In this document: positions 9,241-17,171 of the stretch, piece after piece
Layout: each line of letters opens with the position of its first letter
Numbering within the stretch: the first letter of the stretch is position 1
From: Chloroflexota bacterium
GTDB taxonomy: Bacteria; Chloroflexota; Chloroflexia; Chloroheliales; Chloroheliaceae
Assembly: GCA_028287745.1 (NCBI GenBank)
Contig: JAQBPB010000068.1
Span: forward strand, 1 to 64,000
Length of the DNA stretch: 64,000 nt
Reading direction: 5' to 3'
Notes under the pieces: generated by a model
Databases searched by the model: none
The model's input: the letters and a program-made list of their open reading frames with translations, nothing else
Told to the model about the DNA's origin: nothing
Position numbers and translations under genes: made by a program

Positions 9241-10422
9241 ATGACCAGTCAGCCCCAGCAAAATAACAAATTTCAATTTCTACGAGTTAACCCTTTCCGT
9301 GGCCTCCTGGTGGACGAAACTACCTGGGCCGACGCGCACGATTACCACCGCAACCAGATGCGGTTTCACCTGCTGGCAATGCACGGTGTCGGAGTAGTCC
9401 AGGGCCTGGACGTAGTAGCTTCGCAACCGCCCGACATGAAGGTGACCATCCGGCCCGGCCTGGGTATTGATACCGAGGGCCGCATGCTCTTGCTAACCGA
9501 GCCGCAGACGATCCTAATTCCCGGCCAGGCCAATTTCGCGACCATCTTTGTGGTGATGGAATACGACGAAAAAGCGACCATGATGCAAAACATCACCGAA
9601 GGCGGCACTCCGCAACCGGCCCGTATCCTGGAAGAATGTACTATCCGGGCCAGCCTGGAAGCCGCCACCAGCGGTATCGAATTGGCCCGCATCAGTGTCG
9701 AACCCAATAGCCGCCAGATTCGAAACCCGGTTGATGTATTGCAGGCCGGTAACAATGAAATTGATTTATCCGGCCGGAAGTTAATCGGGACGCCGGGAGC
9801 GGCCCAGGGCGGCAAGGCCCAGCGTACCGTTATCAGTGTTGGCATTATCAAGCACGGCGCCCCTAACAGCGTCGAGTGGAAGCGCCACTCCGAAGGCTTG
9901 CGCCGGTTAATCCGCGATACCGCCAACGGCACAAACCTTGACGCCAATGTGCTGGAAGGCGTTAGCCCGCTGGATGACGCGGTAGTTAAGAACTGCAAAC
10001 TGCTCTATATGACCGGGCGCAGCTCTTTTAAGTTTAGCCCGGAAGAAGAACTGGCCCTGCGCCGGTTTATGGACCGGGGTGGGGTGCTCTGGTGTGAGCC
10101 CTGCCGCAACGGTATTCCGAGCGGTACACCGGACGATTTCAGCCGGTCGTGTATTGAACTGGCCCAGCGGCTCAACCGCCAGCCCATTCAGCCCCGGGCC
10201 GGACATCCTTTGCTAAGCTCTCGCTTCCTTTTCGCGGTGCCGCCGGCCGCGGTAGACCCGGCCGGGGTGGTGGTGGAAGCCAACCGAATGATTATTACTA
10301 CCGGTGACTATGGTTGCCTGTGGGAAGGTCGCGGCCAGGAAAGAGTGGAAGCTCCCAGCCGCGAAGCCTTGCGTTCGGCCCAGGAATTTGGCGCAAATGC
10401 CCTGTTTGTAGCCGCCGGGTAG
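9241..10422 (+). CDS. Baseplate-associated two-part protein: phage-tail-like N-terminus plus DUF4159-like C-terminus
   Basis: A 393-residue protein with two visible parts. Residues 1-190 start with 'FLRVNPFRGLLVDETTWADAHDYHRNQMRFH', then 'HGVGVVQGLDV' and 'VTIRPGLGIDTEGRMLLL', a beta-rich arrangement like that of phage tail or fibre-base proteins. Residues about 210-393 ('TVISVGIIKHG', 'EWKRHSEGLRRLIRDTANGTNLD', 'ELALRRFMDRGGVLWCEPC') resemble DUF4159, a glutamine-amidotransferase-like fold in which the chain scans for a 'lid' over a pocket. Cys in WCEPC lies where that fold turns. It is the last gene of the operon and is followed by a terminator. Function unknown; its place argues for a structural or accessory role in the particle. 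The DUF4159 call is from memory of the family pattern. Confidence 0.72.
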   Translation: MTSQPQQNNKFQFLRVNPFRGLLVDETTWADAHDYHRNQMRFHLLAMHGVGVVQGLDVVASQPPDMKVTIRPGLGIDTEGRMLLLTEPQTILIPGQANFATIFVVMEYDEKATMMQNITEGGTPQPARILEECTIRASLEAATSGIELARISVEPNSRQIRNPVDVLQAGNNEIDLSGRKLIGTPGAAQGGKAQRTVISVGIIKHGAPNSVEWKRHSEGLRRLIRDTANGTNLDANVLEGVSPLDDAVVKNCKLLYMTGRSSFKFSPEEELALRRFMDRGGVLWCEPCRNGIPSGTPDDFSRSCIELAQRLNRQPIQPRAGHPLLSSRFLFAVPPAAVDPAGVVVEANRMIITTGDYGCLWEGRGQERVEAPSREALRSAQEFGANALFVAAG

Positions 10423-10439
10423 TAAATTTACGGCCTCAG

Positions 10440-10475
10440 AACCGGGAAAGTTCACCAAAACTTCCCGGTTTTTTA
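10440..10475 (+). terminator. Terminator of the eCIS operon
   Basis: A stem formed by AACCGGGAA and CTTCCCGGTT around a short A-rich loop (one unpaired A in the left arm) is followed by TTTTTATTTTAT, 18 bases after the stop codon of the DUF4159-like gene. It has the form of an intrinsic terminator. Confidence 0.85.
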
Positions 10476-10665
10476 TTTTATACCCATTACATGCTTGACA
10501 AAATTGATAAAGTAAGTAAGAATGGGTTATATCAAAGATGATACCAGAGCGACTTGCTCCACTTGTTAGCTCAATTTGCCAGGCACCACCAAAAATTTAG
10601 TTTAAGAAGATTACCAATAAACCATAGACTCAACCGGGTCTATTCTGGTGCGCCATTTTCAGGCC

Positions 10666-10671
10666 TATAAT
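10666..10671 (+). promoter_or_regulatory. Candidate -10 element for the ssu-like operon
   Basis: A perfect TATAAT lies 42 bases before the ATG of the substrate-binding lipoprotein gene. No convincing -35 is present at the right distance. The 16 bases from 10665 match those at 17095 (upstream of the AceE-like gene) at 15 positions, which supports a real promoter. A second possibility is TTGACA at 10495-10500 with AAGAAT 17 bases on. The rest of the 290-base gap shows nothing else. Confidence 0.55.
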
Positions 10672-10712
10672 GCTGCCCGCGCCCGGTTTTCAAGAAAGGA
10701 TTGTAAGCTCAG

Positions 10713-11780
10713 ATGCTTAACAACAGGTTCCGCTCGCTCTTTAGTCTGATTACTCTTGTATTATTGACTTCCCTGGTGCTTGCTGCCTGTGGAGATGCCA
10801 CTTCAACCACTTCCCCGGCAAAAACCGTTGCGGCTGGCGCCAGCCCGGCGGCTTCTGCTGCGGCTACCACCGGCAACAAACCGGCCGAAGTACGGCTCGA
10901 CTATGCCTATTACAATCCTAGCAGTCTGGTGTTAAAGAAATTTGGTTGGTTGGAGAGCGAATTTGCCGCCGATAAAGTAGGCGTAAAATGGGTCCTCAGC
11001 ACCGGCAGCAACAAAGCCAACGAATTTGTCTCAGGCAACAGCGTAGATTTTGGTTCGACTGCGGGCGCGGCCGCTTTGCTGGCTCGCACTAACAATGTCC
11101 CGTTGAAGACGGTCTATATTTATTCCAAGCCGGAATGGACCGCCCTGGCCGTATCCGCCAATTCCACTGTGACCAAAATTGAGCAGCTTAAAGGCAAGAA
11201 AATCGCCGTTACCCGCGGAACCGACCCGTTCTTCTTCTTGCTGCGCATCTTGAAAGATGGCGGGTTGACCCAGCAGGATGTCGAAATTGTAAATTTGCAG
11301 CACCCTGACGGCCGCACCGCTTTGCAGCGCGGTAATGTAGACGCCTGGGTTGGTCTGGACCCGCACATGGCCGCCGCCGAACTCGAAGACGGTGCCAAGC
11401 TGATCACTCGCAACATTGATTACAACACCTACGGGACCCTGAATGCCCGGGAAGACTTCCTGAAGCAGTATCCTGAATATACCAAGAAGGTTCTGGCCCA
11501 GTACGAACGGGCCCGCCTGTGGATTTTAGACCACAAGGACGAAGCCGCCCAGATCCTGGCCGACGAAGCGAAGCTTTCGCTTGCGGTTGCCAAAAAGGAA
11601 CTGTTTGAACGAACAGTCCTGGACAAAAATGTCGGTATCCCGGGTGACGCTTTGCAGTCGGCTTTGAAACCGGTCGTGCCTATCCTTATCGCCGAGAAGC
11701 TGGTCCCGGACGATGCCAACCCGACCAAAGCCCTGGAACAGTTGGTGGATGCTTCTTTCGCAAACCAGGTCGTAAAGTAG
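10713..11780 (+). CDS. ssuA: Sulfonate/taurine-type ABC transporter substrate-binding lipoprotein (SsuA-like)
   Basis: A 355-residue periplasmic-binding-type lipoprotein. The signal peptide (about residues 1-26) ends in the lipobox LAAC, and a Thr/Ala/Pro linker follows. The mature part matches the NMT1/SsuA family: 'FVSGNSVDFGSTAGAAALLA', 'EWTALAVSANS', 'LKGKKIAVTRGTDPFFFLLRIL', 'VNLQHPDGRTALQRGNVDAWVGLDPHMAAAE'. It should bind an aliphatic sulfonate or a related small anion outside the membrane and deliver it to the permease encoded next. AAAGGA precedes the ATG at a normal distance. Substrate is inferred from the family, because no sulfonate monooxygenase gene is in the window. Confidence 0.85.
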   Translation: MLNNRFRSLFSLITLVLLTSLVLAACGDATSTTSPAKTVAAGASPAASAAATTGNKPAEVRLDYAYYNPSSLVLKKFGWLESEFAADKVGVKWVLSTGSNKANEFVSGNSVDFGSTAGAAALLARTNNVPLKTVYIYSKPEWTALAVSANSTVTKIEQLKGKKIAVTRGTDPFFFLLRILKDGGLTQQDVEIVNLQHPDGRTALQRGNVDAWVGLDPHMAAAELEDGAKLITRNIDYNTYGTLNAREDFLKQYPEYTKKVLAQYERARLWILDHKDEAAQILADEAKLSLAVAKKELFERTVLDKNVGIPGDALQSALKPVVPILIAEKLVPDDANPTKALEQLVDASFANQVVK

Positions 11781-11802
11781 TAGAAGGGTCAAGGGTCTGA
11801 GA

Positions 11803-12666
11803 ATGTTACAAAATAGTCCGGTGCTCGATAAAGAGCTGCCCCCTATTACAACATCAATAACCGATACCCCGGGAACTCCAGCCAAACGGCCGGGGTTTCT
11901 GGGAAGGTTGAACCCTATAGCAGGTCTGGTTTTGCCAGGTCTGCTTTTGGTTCTGTGGTGGTATATAGCTGAAGTGGCCCACCTCTTGCCGGTCAACCAG
12001 TTACCCACACCGGGCCGGGTCTGGAATACCGGTCTACAGCTATTTAACAGTGGCGAGTTATTCCGCCATCTCACGACCAGCCTGGGCCGGGTCCTGACCG
12101 GTTTCGTTATCGGGTCAGCTATTGCCCTGGTGCTGGGTACGCTGGTCGGCTTATTACGGCCGGTGGAAAAGTTCCTGGACCCTTTCTTACAGGCGCTGCG
12201 AAACGTACCTTCCCTGGCCTGGGTTCCTTTCCTGCTGCTCTGGATGGGCATCGATGAGCCTCCAAAAATAACCCTGATCGCTATCGGGGCTTTCTTCCCG
12301 GTTTACCTTAACCTGGTCAGCGGTATCCGCCAGACCGACCGTAAACTGGTCGAAGTCGGTTACATTTTTGGCCTAAAGCAGTTTGAACTGATCTATAAAA
12401 TTGTGCTGCCCGCCGCGCTGCCCTATCTGCTGGCCGGTCTGCGGATTGGCCTGGGCCAAAGCTGGCTGTTCCTGGTGGCCGCCGAACTGATTGCTTCAAC
12501 TCGTGGCCTGGGTTTCATGTTAATTGACGGTGAAAATAGCAGCCGCCCGGACATTATGCTGGTGGCGATAATTACCCTGGCCCTGGTGGGTAAGCTTTGT
12601 GATTGGGGCCTTCAGTTGGTTGAAAAGCGTCTGCTGCGCTGGACCGATACTTTCAAGGGGAGATAA
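11803..12666 (+). CDS. ssuC: ABC transporter permease (SsuC/TauC-like)
   Basis: A 287-residue inner-membrane permease with about six hydrophobic segments. The first follows a 40-residue cytoplasmic N-terminus, which is a little longer than usual. The binding-protein-dependent transport 'EAA' loop is present around 'VEVGYIFGLKQFELIYKIVLPAALPYLLAGLRIGLGQSW', where it contacts the ATPase. 'ALRNVPSLAWVPFLLLWMGID' is typical of the SsuC/TauC/NrtB group. It lies 22 bases after ssuA and 2 bases before the ATPase gene, so the three form one operon. Confidence 0.9.
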   Translation: MLQNSPVLDKELPPITTSITDTPGTPAKRPGFLGRLNPIAGLVLPGLLLVLWWYIAEVAHLLPVNQLPTPGRVWNTGLQLFNSGELFRHLTTSLGRVLTGFVIGSAIALVLGTLVGLLRPVEKFLDPFLQALRNVPSLAWVPFLLLWMGIDEPPKITLIAIGAFFPVYLNLVSGIRQTDRKLVEVGYIFGLKQFELIYKIVLPAALPYLLAGLRIGLGQSWLFLVAAELIASTRGLGFMLIDGENSSRPDIMLVAIITLALVGKLCDWGLQLVEKRLLRWTDTFKGR

Positions 12667-12668
12667 TA

Positions 12669-13394
12669 ATGAGCAGCCTGCTGACAATTGAGGGTGTAAG
12701 TAAGAGTTTTTCCGGCTCGCAAATTCTGCGAGATTTTAACCTGACTGTTGAGCCCAGTGAGATAATTAGCCTCCTGGGACCGAGCGGTTGCGGGAAATCA
12801 ACTTTGCTGCGGCTGGTTGCCGGGCTGGACCCGGTCCACCAGGGCCAGATAAAGGTCAAGGATTTGCCTATTACCGCTCCGGGCCGCCAGGTCGGCTTGA
12901 TGTTCCAGGAGCCGCGCCTTTTCCCCTGGCTGAACGTCCGGGATAACGTGGCCTTTGGCCTGGCTCCCTCGCGCAAGGACACCAAAGACAAGTTTGTGGC
13001 CGAACTGCTGGCCGAGGTCGGTTTGACCGAGGCGGCGGACCTTTTACCTCGCCAGTTGTCCGGTGGGATGGCCCAGCGGGTGGCACTGGCCCGCGCCCTG
13101 GCCGGAGAGCCGGAAGTGTTGTTGCTGGATGAGCCGTTTAGCGCGCTGGATGCTTTCAACCGGATGCGCCTGCAAGACCTGGTCTTGAAAATCTGGCAAG
13201 ATTACCGGCCGACCATGCTGATGGTCACGCACGATATCGAGGAAGCCCTATATTTGAGTGACCGGGTGGTAGTGCTGGGTGAAAAGCCCGCCGGGGTCCG
13301 CGAGATAATCGAGGTGAAATTGCCGCGACCGCGCAACCGGAGCGATGCTCACCTGGTCAAGTTGCGCAGCCAGCTATTGACCGAATTAGTTTAG
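12669..13394 (+). CDS. ssuB: ABC transporter ATP-binding protein (SsuB/TauB-like)
   Basis: A 241-residue ATPase of the nitrate/sulfonate/taurine importer group. Walker A is GPSGCGKSTLLR (about residue 36), the Q-loop is 'LMFQEPRLFPWLNVRDNV', the signature is LSGGMAQRVALARAL, Walker B is VLLLDEPFSALD, and the H-loop is 'MLMVTHDIEEALYLSD'. It powers uptake through the preceding permease. Its ATG follows the permease stop by 2 bases, so translation is probably coupled. It converges on the DinB-like gene only 22 bases away, and no terminator is visible between them. Confidence 0.92.
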   Translation: MSSLLTIEGVSKSFSGSQILRDFNLTVEPSEIISLLGPSGCGKSTLLRLVAGLDPVHQGQIKVKDLPITAPGRQVGLMFQEPRLFPWLNVRDNVAFGLAPSRKDTKDKFVAELLAEVGLTEAADLLPRQLSGGMAQRVALARALAGEPEVLLLDEPFSALDAFNRMRLQDLVLKIWQDYRPTMLMVTHDIEEALYLSDRVVVLGEKPAGVREIIEVKLPRPRNRSDAHLVKLRSQLLTELV

Positions 13395-13416
13395 CTCTGG
13401 CATTCCCGGCCTGGTT

Positions 13417-13917
13417 TTAAGCAATAACCGCCAGGCATTCTCTCATCTGGGTAAGGTGGTTTTTCAGGTGATCGGCTATAAATTCCCCGATAAACCACTC
13501 CAACCGCTGTTCGCCAAACTTTATATGTACCCCGGTTTTGGTCAGGTCGGCATCATCAAGTCCGTCCAGGGCGGCCTGTAAGCGGTTATAACTGACCGGC
13601 AGGGCGGCCCGGACAGTCTCAAGATTGTCCAGGCCGTGTTCCACAATCGCCCCCAGGCGAGTTTCATCAGTCAGTAACCGGCCAAAGTTCCGGCCGGGAG
13701 TTTCCACCAGTCCGGCTATTTCATTTCCCCAGTACGGCATAAATTCTATAATATGGGCCAGGTTTTGCATCAGGCTCCATTCGTTTTCCGTGGGAGCCGT
13801 GTATAGCCGGTCGGGACTTAGTCCGGCCAGGTCTACCGTTACCAGTTGATTTAGCCGGTTGTAAGAGTCCGCTATACCGCGCCGGATTTCAGCCACCTGC
13901 GGATTTTCGCTGTCCAT
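13417..13917 (-). CDS. DinB-family / DUF664-like protein
   Basis: A 166-residue all-helical protein of the DinB/YfiT-like superfamily. It starts 'AEIRRGIADSYNRLNQLV', then shows 'PTENEWSLMQNLAHIIEFMPYWGNEI' and ends with 'QRLEWFIGEFIADHLKNHLTQMREC'. The His in LAHIIE and the two His in the DHLKNH segment fit the metal-binding triad of this superfamily. Members act in thiol-dependent detoxification or have unknown roles. It is the last gene of the minus-strand set 16173-13417, 38 bases after the FAH-family gene. The precise reaction cannot be stated. Confidence 0.78.
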   Translation of the reverse strand: MDSENPQVAEIRRGIADSYNRLNQLVTVDLAGLSPDRLYTAPTENEWSLMQNLAHIIEFMPYWGNEIAGLVETPGRNFGRLLTDETRLGAIVEHGLDNLETVRAALPVSYNRLQAALDGLDDADLTKTGVHIKFGEQRLEWFIGEFIADHLKNHLTQMRECLAVIA

Positions 13918-13955
13918 GTTTATCCCTTTCTAAATTCCCCTGCCATTATTCCGGT

Positions 13956-14951
13956 TTAAGCGGTGACTACGGCGTTACGGAGAAGTCCCAGCCCTTCGAT
14001 TTCCAGTTCCATAATATCGCCGGGTTGCAGGTAGCGCTCGCGTTTGTCACCAAATTCCAGCAGGCAGCCGGTGCCCACCGTCCCGCTGCCCAGAATGTCA
14101 CCCGGCACCAGCCAGGCATTCAGTGAGGCCCGTTCGATCATCTGGGGAAAACTGAAATAAATATCCTTAAAATTCCCCCTGGAAATCTCCCCGCCGTTCA
14201 GGCGGGCCGTCATGGTCAGGTCGTAGCGTTCTTCCGCGCCCTGGGCAACCTGTTTACCGGCTAATTCGTCCGGCGTGACCAGCCAGGGACCGAGTGAGGT
14301 GGCGAAATCCTTGCCCTTTACCGGCCCCATGTTGAGCTTCATTTCCTCCATTTGCAGGTCGCGGGCACTCCAATCGTTCATCACGCAATACCCGGCAATA
14401 TAGGCGCTGGCCTGGCTGGCCGGAATATCGCGCCCGGCCTGTCCAATCACACAGGCCATTTCCAGTTCAAAATCGAGGGCTCTTGAACGCTGTGGATAAG
14501 GGATGGGGTCTTCCGGGCCGTAAATCGCCCGGTGGTTCGAAAAGTAAAAGACCGGGAAGTCGTACCATTCCGGGATCATACCCAGGCCCCGGTTGGCCCG
14601 GGCGGTCTTGACGTGCTGTTCAAAGGCGTAAAAGTCGCGGAGACTGGGCGGCAGTTCAACCGGCGCCCGCAGCCAGACCTCTTCCAGCGGCACCCCGGCC
14701 AGCCCGGCCTCGGCCAGGCTATTATTAAGGGCGGCCAGGGCCTGGCGCTGTCCCACCGGTAGATTTACAAATTCCAGGACGCTGGCCGGGATTTTATCCA
14801 GGTTGAGTCCCCGGTTTTGCTGGCCCCACCGGGCGACCTGGCTTAAATCGTAGACCGTTTGGTTGTGCAGCACGCCGCCTTTGCCGGTTTCCCGGCGGAT
14901 AGATTGTGGCTCAACCTGGACCGCTTTGTCCGTAAAAGTAACCAGTTTCAT
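13956..14951 (-). CDS. Fumarylacetoacetate hydrolase (FAH) family protein
   Basis: A 331-residue enzyme of the FAH superfamily. Visible motifs are 'YDFPVFYFSNHRAIYGPEDPI', 'RALDFELEMACVIG' with the paired Glu (ELE) that bind the divalent metal, 'SAYIAGYCVMNDWSARDLQ', 'GKDFATSLGPWLVTPDEL' and 'PGDILGSGTVGTGCLLEFG'. Such enzymes hydrolyse C-C bonds of acylpyruvates or fumarylacetoacetate in aromatic-compound breakdown, or decarboxylate. The full-length ~330-residue form with an N-terminal cap resembles fumarylpyruvate or acetoacetate-type hydrolases. A neighbouring alpha/beta hydrolase gene lies 69 bases upstream. Substrate unknown. Confidence 0.85.
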   Translation of the reverse strand: MKLVTFTDKAVQVEPQSIRRETGKGGVLHNQTVYDLSQVARWGQQNRGLNLDKIPASVLEFVNLPVGQRQALAALNNSLAEAGLAGVPLEEVWLRAPVELPPSLRDFYAFEQHVKTARANRGLGMIPEWYDFPVFYFSNHRAIYGPEDPIPYPQRSRALDFELEMACVIGQAGRDIPASQASAYIAGYCVMNDWSARDLQMEEMKLNMGPVKGKDFATSLGPWLVTPDELAGKQVAQGAEERYDLTMTARLNGGEISRGNFKDIYFSFPQMIERASLNAWLVPGDILGSGTVGTGCLLEFGDKRERYLQPGDIMELEIEGLGLLRNAVVTA

Positions 14952-15020
14952 GGTTTATAGCCAACCTTTCGTTATTGCCGGAGCGGTTGTGAGAAGTCAA
15001 AATTGCCTGCAAACAGGATA

Positions 15021-15899
15021 TTAAGACTCTTTTGAGGTTAGGTATTTTTCTAAAAAGTTGTTGACTGCTCCGGAGAATTCGGCCGGTTGGTCCAGATAGA
15101 CAAAGTGCCCGGCAGCAGCGATTTCCAGCCGTTTGGCCTGTGGTAAGGCTTTTACCAGTTGGCGGGCTTCTTTGGCGCTCATAACCGCGCTGTTGGCGCC
15201 ATTTATTACCAGGGTAGGGACAGTGACCTGCCCGGCAAAGTCATAGGGGTTTACCGGCACGAAATCCAGAACGGCCCGGTCGTACTTCAAGCGAAAAGCG
15301 TTGGTTTCTTCAAACACGCCGGTTGCGGCCAGTTGTAGCAGGCGGTCGTCACTGACTGTGCTATCCGGCATAGCGGCGCGTAACCGGGCGGCAACCTCGG
15401 GCAGGCTGTGAATAAAAGGCTGTGGTTTGGCCCCGGCTTTGCGGCCAATTAAATGTTCTTCTTCGGTGCTGGCCGTTTTGATGTCACAGGCGACAACTCC
15501 GACCAGGCCGGAAGTATCACTCAGGTTGGTAGCGAAATAGAGGGCAACATAGCCACCAAGCGAATGGCCTACCAGGAAGAACCGGCCTGGGACCAGGAAG
15601 TTTACCAGGCGCGAGAGGTCCGAGGCGTAATCGGCATAGTCGTAGCCGGTACCGGGGGCGGAATCGCCGTGACCGCGCCAGTCCAGTGCATAAACGGCGT
15701 ATTTATCCAAAAAGTACGGCGCGATTTCATCCCAGTAGTGGGCATGATTGGTCAATCCCGGCAAAAAGATTATGGCCGGTCGCTCCGCTTCAGGCTCTTC
15801 CCGGCCATAATCAATGATACGTTCAGGGTTGGTTTCATCCGTATTATAGTCAAGATAATGCAACCGCCCCTGCGGTCCTTCCAGGAAACAACTAATCAT
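15021..15899 (-). CDS. Alpha/beta hydrolase
   Basis: A 292-residue alpha/beta hydrolase. The oxyanion region is 'IIFLPGLTNHAHYWDEIAPYF', the strand-4 motif is 'YALDWRGHGDSAPGTGYDYADYASDL', and the nucleophile elbow is GHSLGG (Ser about residue 113). The late 'LVINGANSAVM' strand and 'AAGHFVYLDQPAEF' supply the His of the triad. No signal peptide, so cytoplasmic. It lies in one direction with the FAH-family gene and the small basic protein (22-base spacing), which suggests a short catabolic operon. Whether it is an esterase, a C-C hydrolase or a haloperoxidase-like enzyme cannot be told from sequence alone. Confidence 0.87.
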   Translation of the reverse strand: MISCFLEGPQGRLHYLDYNTDETNPERIIDYGREEPEAERPAIIFLPGLTNHAHYWDEIAPYFLDKYAVYALDWRGHGDSAPGTGYDYADYASDLSRLVNFLVPGRFFLVGHSLGGYVALYFATNLSDTSGLVGVVACDIKTASTEEEHLIGRKAGAKPQPFIHSLPEVAARLRAAMPDSTVSDDRLLQLAATGVFEETNAFRLKYDRAVLDFVPVNPYDFAGQVTVPTLVINGANSAVMSAKEARQLVKALPQAKRLEIAAAGHFVYLDQPAEFSGAVNNFLEKYLTSKES

Positions 15900-15921
15900 T
15901 TACCCGCTCCTTATAGCCTTA

Positions 15922-16173
15922 TTATTTTTTATTAGCTTTACGGGTGCGCCGTTTCTGCCGCCGGGTGCCGCTGAGGCCCAGGCTTTTCTCGGCCATCAAC
16001 TTTTCCAGGCCCTGGCCCTCCCGTAAGAAACCCTCGCCGGTCCAGATACCATAGCGAGCTTCTACCGGGGCTTGCTTCTGGTGCTGGCGGCGTTTTTCGC
16101 GGCGGTCGGCTTTGTTTGCGGCCCGCAGGGCGTCACCCTTAATGGCTGCGTCATTCAGATCTTCGTAGCTCAT
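15922..16173 (-). CDS. Small basic protein, unknown function
   Basis: An 83-residue, strongly basic and hydrophilic protein (many Lys, Arg and Gln; the end is RRQKRRTRKANKK). No membrane segment, signal or known motif was recognised. A GGGAG ribosome-binding site lies 10 bases before the ATG. It is the first gene of the minus-strand set leading into the alpha/beta hydrolase. The charge suggests nucleic-acid or ribosome binding, but that is inference. The reading frame has the same codon character as its neighbours, so it is probably real. Confidence 0.62.
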   Translation of the reverse strand: MSYEDLNDAAIKGDALRAANKADRREKRRQHQKQAPVEARYGIWTGEGFLREGQGLEKLMAEKSLGLSGTRRQKRRTRKANKK

Positions 16174-16266
16174 TGTTTTATTGGCTCCCTTTTAATTATT
16201 TTCAGAACCTATATAAGCAAGGTTGTTGCCACGTTAAAATAAGCTGTTGTGGTGTATTATATATCT

Positions 16267-17076
16267 ATGTCTGAAGAAATAGATAAAACTGACGAGATAA
16301 GTCCACGCCGGAAGCGCGTACTGCCCCAGGCAAGTTGGTGCGTTGTCCTGGAAGCGGGAGAACTTTTTGTGATCGGCGGTTACCGGCCCCTGGCGGTGGA
16401 TTTGCTCAAGCAGGTCGCGCCTGGTGGAGCGCGTAAATTCTACCGGACCGCTACGCCGGAATTCTTCAGCCAGTTTTCCTTAAAACCGGCCCAGGTTACA
16501 TGGTTGCAAGAGGCCGGGTACTTTAACGGCGTCTGGGAAGTGCTGCGAGAATACCGGCGCAAGCTGCTCGGTGCCCTCTCCGCCGAATATCCCGAAATCT
16601 GGGTGGTCGAAAATGGCAAGGCCCGCGCCCATCAACTTCCCGCCGGGGCCGCCCAATCCAGTGCCGCTAAGTATGCCTTTGGGCCGCATATTGTTATGCC
16701 CCTGACATGGGCCCGTTCTTATGCCCTTTATTGTCACCGGCACCGCGCCTGGGAAGTCCAGCCCTGTAAAGAGGTCGGGACAATTATCGAAAAACCGGTC
16801 AGCCAGGTGGAACCGCCTGCCGGAGAAACCAAAAAGGCCGCCCGTAAGAAGAAGTGGCCCGACCTGGAACTGCACGCGCCTCAGAATACTCTGGTGCGCG
16901 CCCGCCGGAAGCAGGTCAGCTACTACCTGGCAGCCGAAAACGAGCCGGTTCGTCTGGGCCGTGACGCCGAAGGTGAAGGCGTATCCCGCCAGGTAATTGA
17001 GGCCCAACGCCTGGCAATAATGCTGCGGGCTGCCCGGGCCATGAGCCTGTCCGAACCTTCGGTGCCTTTTGCTTAA
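16267..17076 (+). CDS. Protein of unknown function
   Basis: A soluble protein of about 269 residues that I do not recognise. An upstream ATG at 16249 would add MVYYIS. I prefer the ATG at 16267 because the extra residues overlap a -10-like TATTAT (16255-16260), and the protein then begins MSEEIDKTDE. Neither start has a ribosome-binding site, so the message may be leaderless. The N-terminal half has an 'FVIGGYRPLAVDLLKQVAPG' segment and a Trp/Tyr-rich patch. A Lys-rich linker (KKAARKKKW) separates it from a C-terminal 'RARRKQVSYYLAAENEPVRLG' segment with FHA-like character only by eye. It is divergent from the small basic protein, and the AceE-like gene follows. Confidence 0.7.
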   Translation: MSEEIDKTDEISPRRKRVLPQASWCVVLEAGELFVIGGYRPLAVDLLKQVAPGGARKFYRTATPEFFSQFSLKPAQVTWLQEAGYFNGVWEVLREYRRKLLGALSAEYPEIWVVENGKARAHQLPAGAAQSSAAKYAFGPHIVMPLTWARSYALYCHRHRAWEVQPCKEVGTIIEKPVSQVEPPAGETKKAARKKKWPDLELHAPQNTLVRARRKQVSYYLAAENEPVRLGRDAEGEGVSRQVIEAQRLAIMLRAARAMSLSEPSVPFA

Positions 17077-17101
17077 ATATTTTTCCTTCTTTTGCTATAA
17101 T
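17073..17101 (+). promoter_or_regulatory. Extended -10 promoter of the AceE-like gene
   Basis: TGCTATAAT (TATAAT at 17096-17101) is an extended -10 element; a weak -35 TTAAAT lies at 17073-17078, 17 bases upstream, overlapping the stop codon of the preceding gene. The transcript would have a leader of about 65 bases. The bases from 17095 repeat those at 10665 almost exactly. Confidence 0.65.
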
Positions 17102-17171
17102 GCTACCCGCTATACTGCTTGAACCATAAGTAAATCTAAATCTGCTTAAATAAGGGAATTGGGAGAAATTA

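Noticed and set aside
1-10475. Prophage or T6SS as source of the baseplate genes
   Set aside because: No capsid, portal, terminase, integrase or TssJ/L/M genes are visible, and DUF4157 is typical of eCIS.
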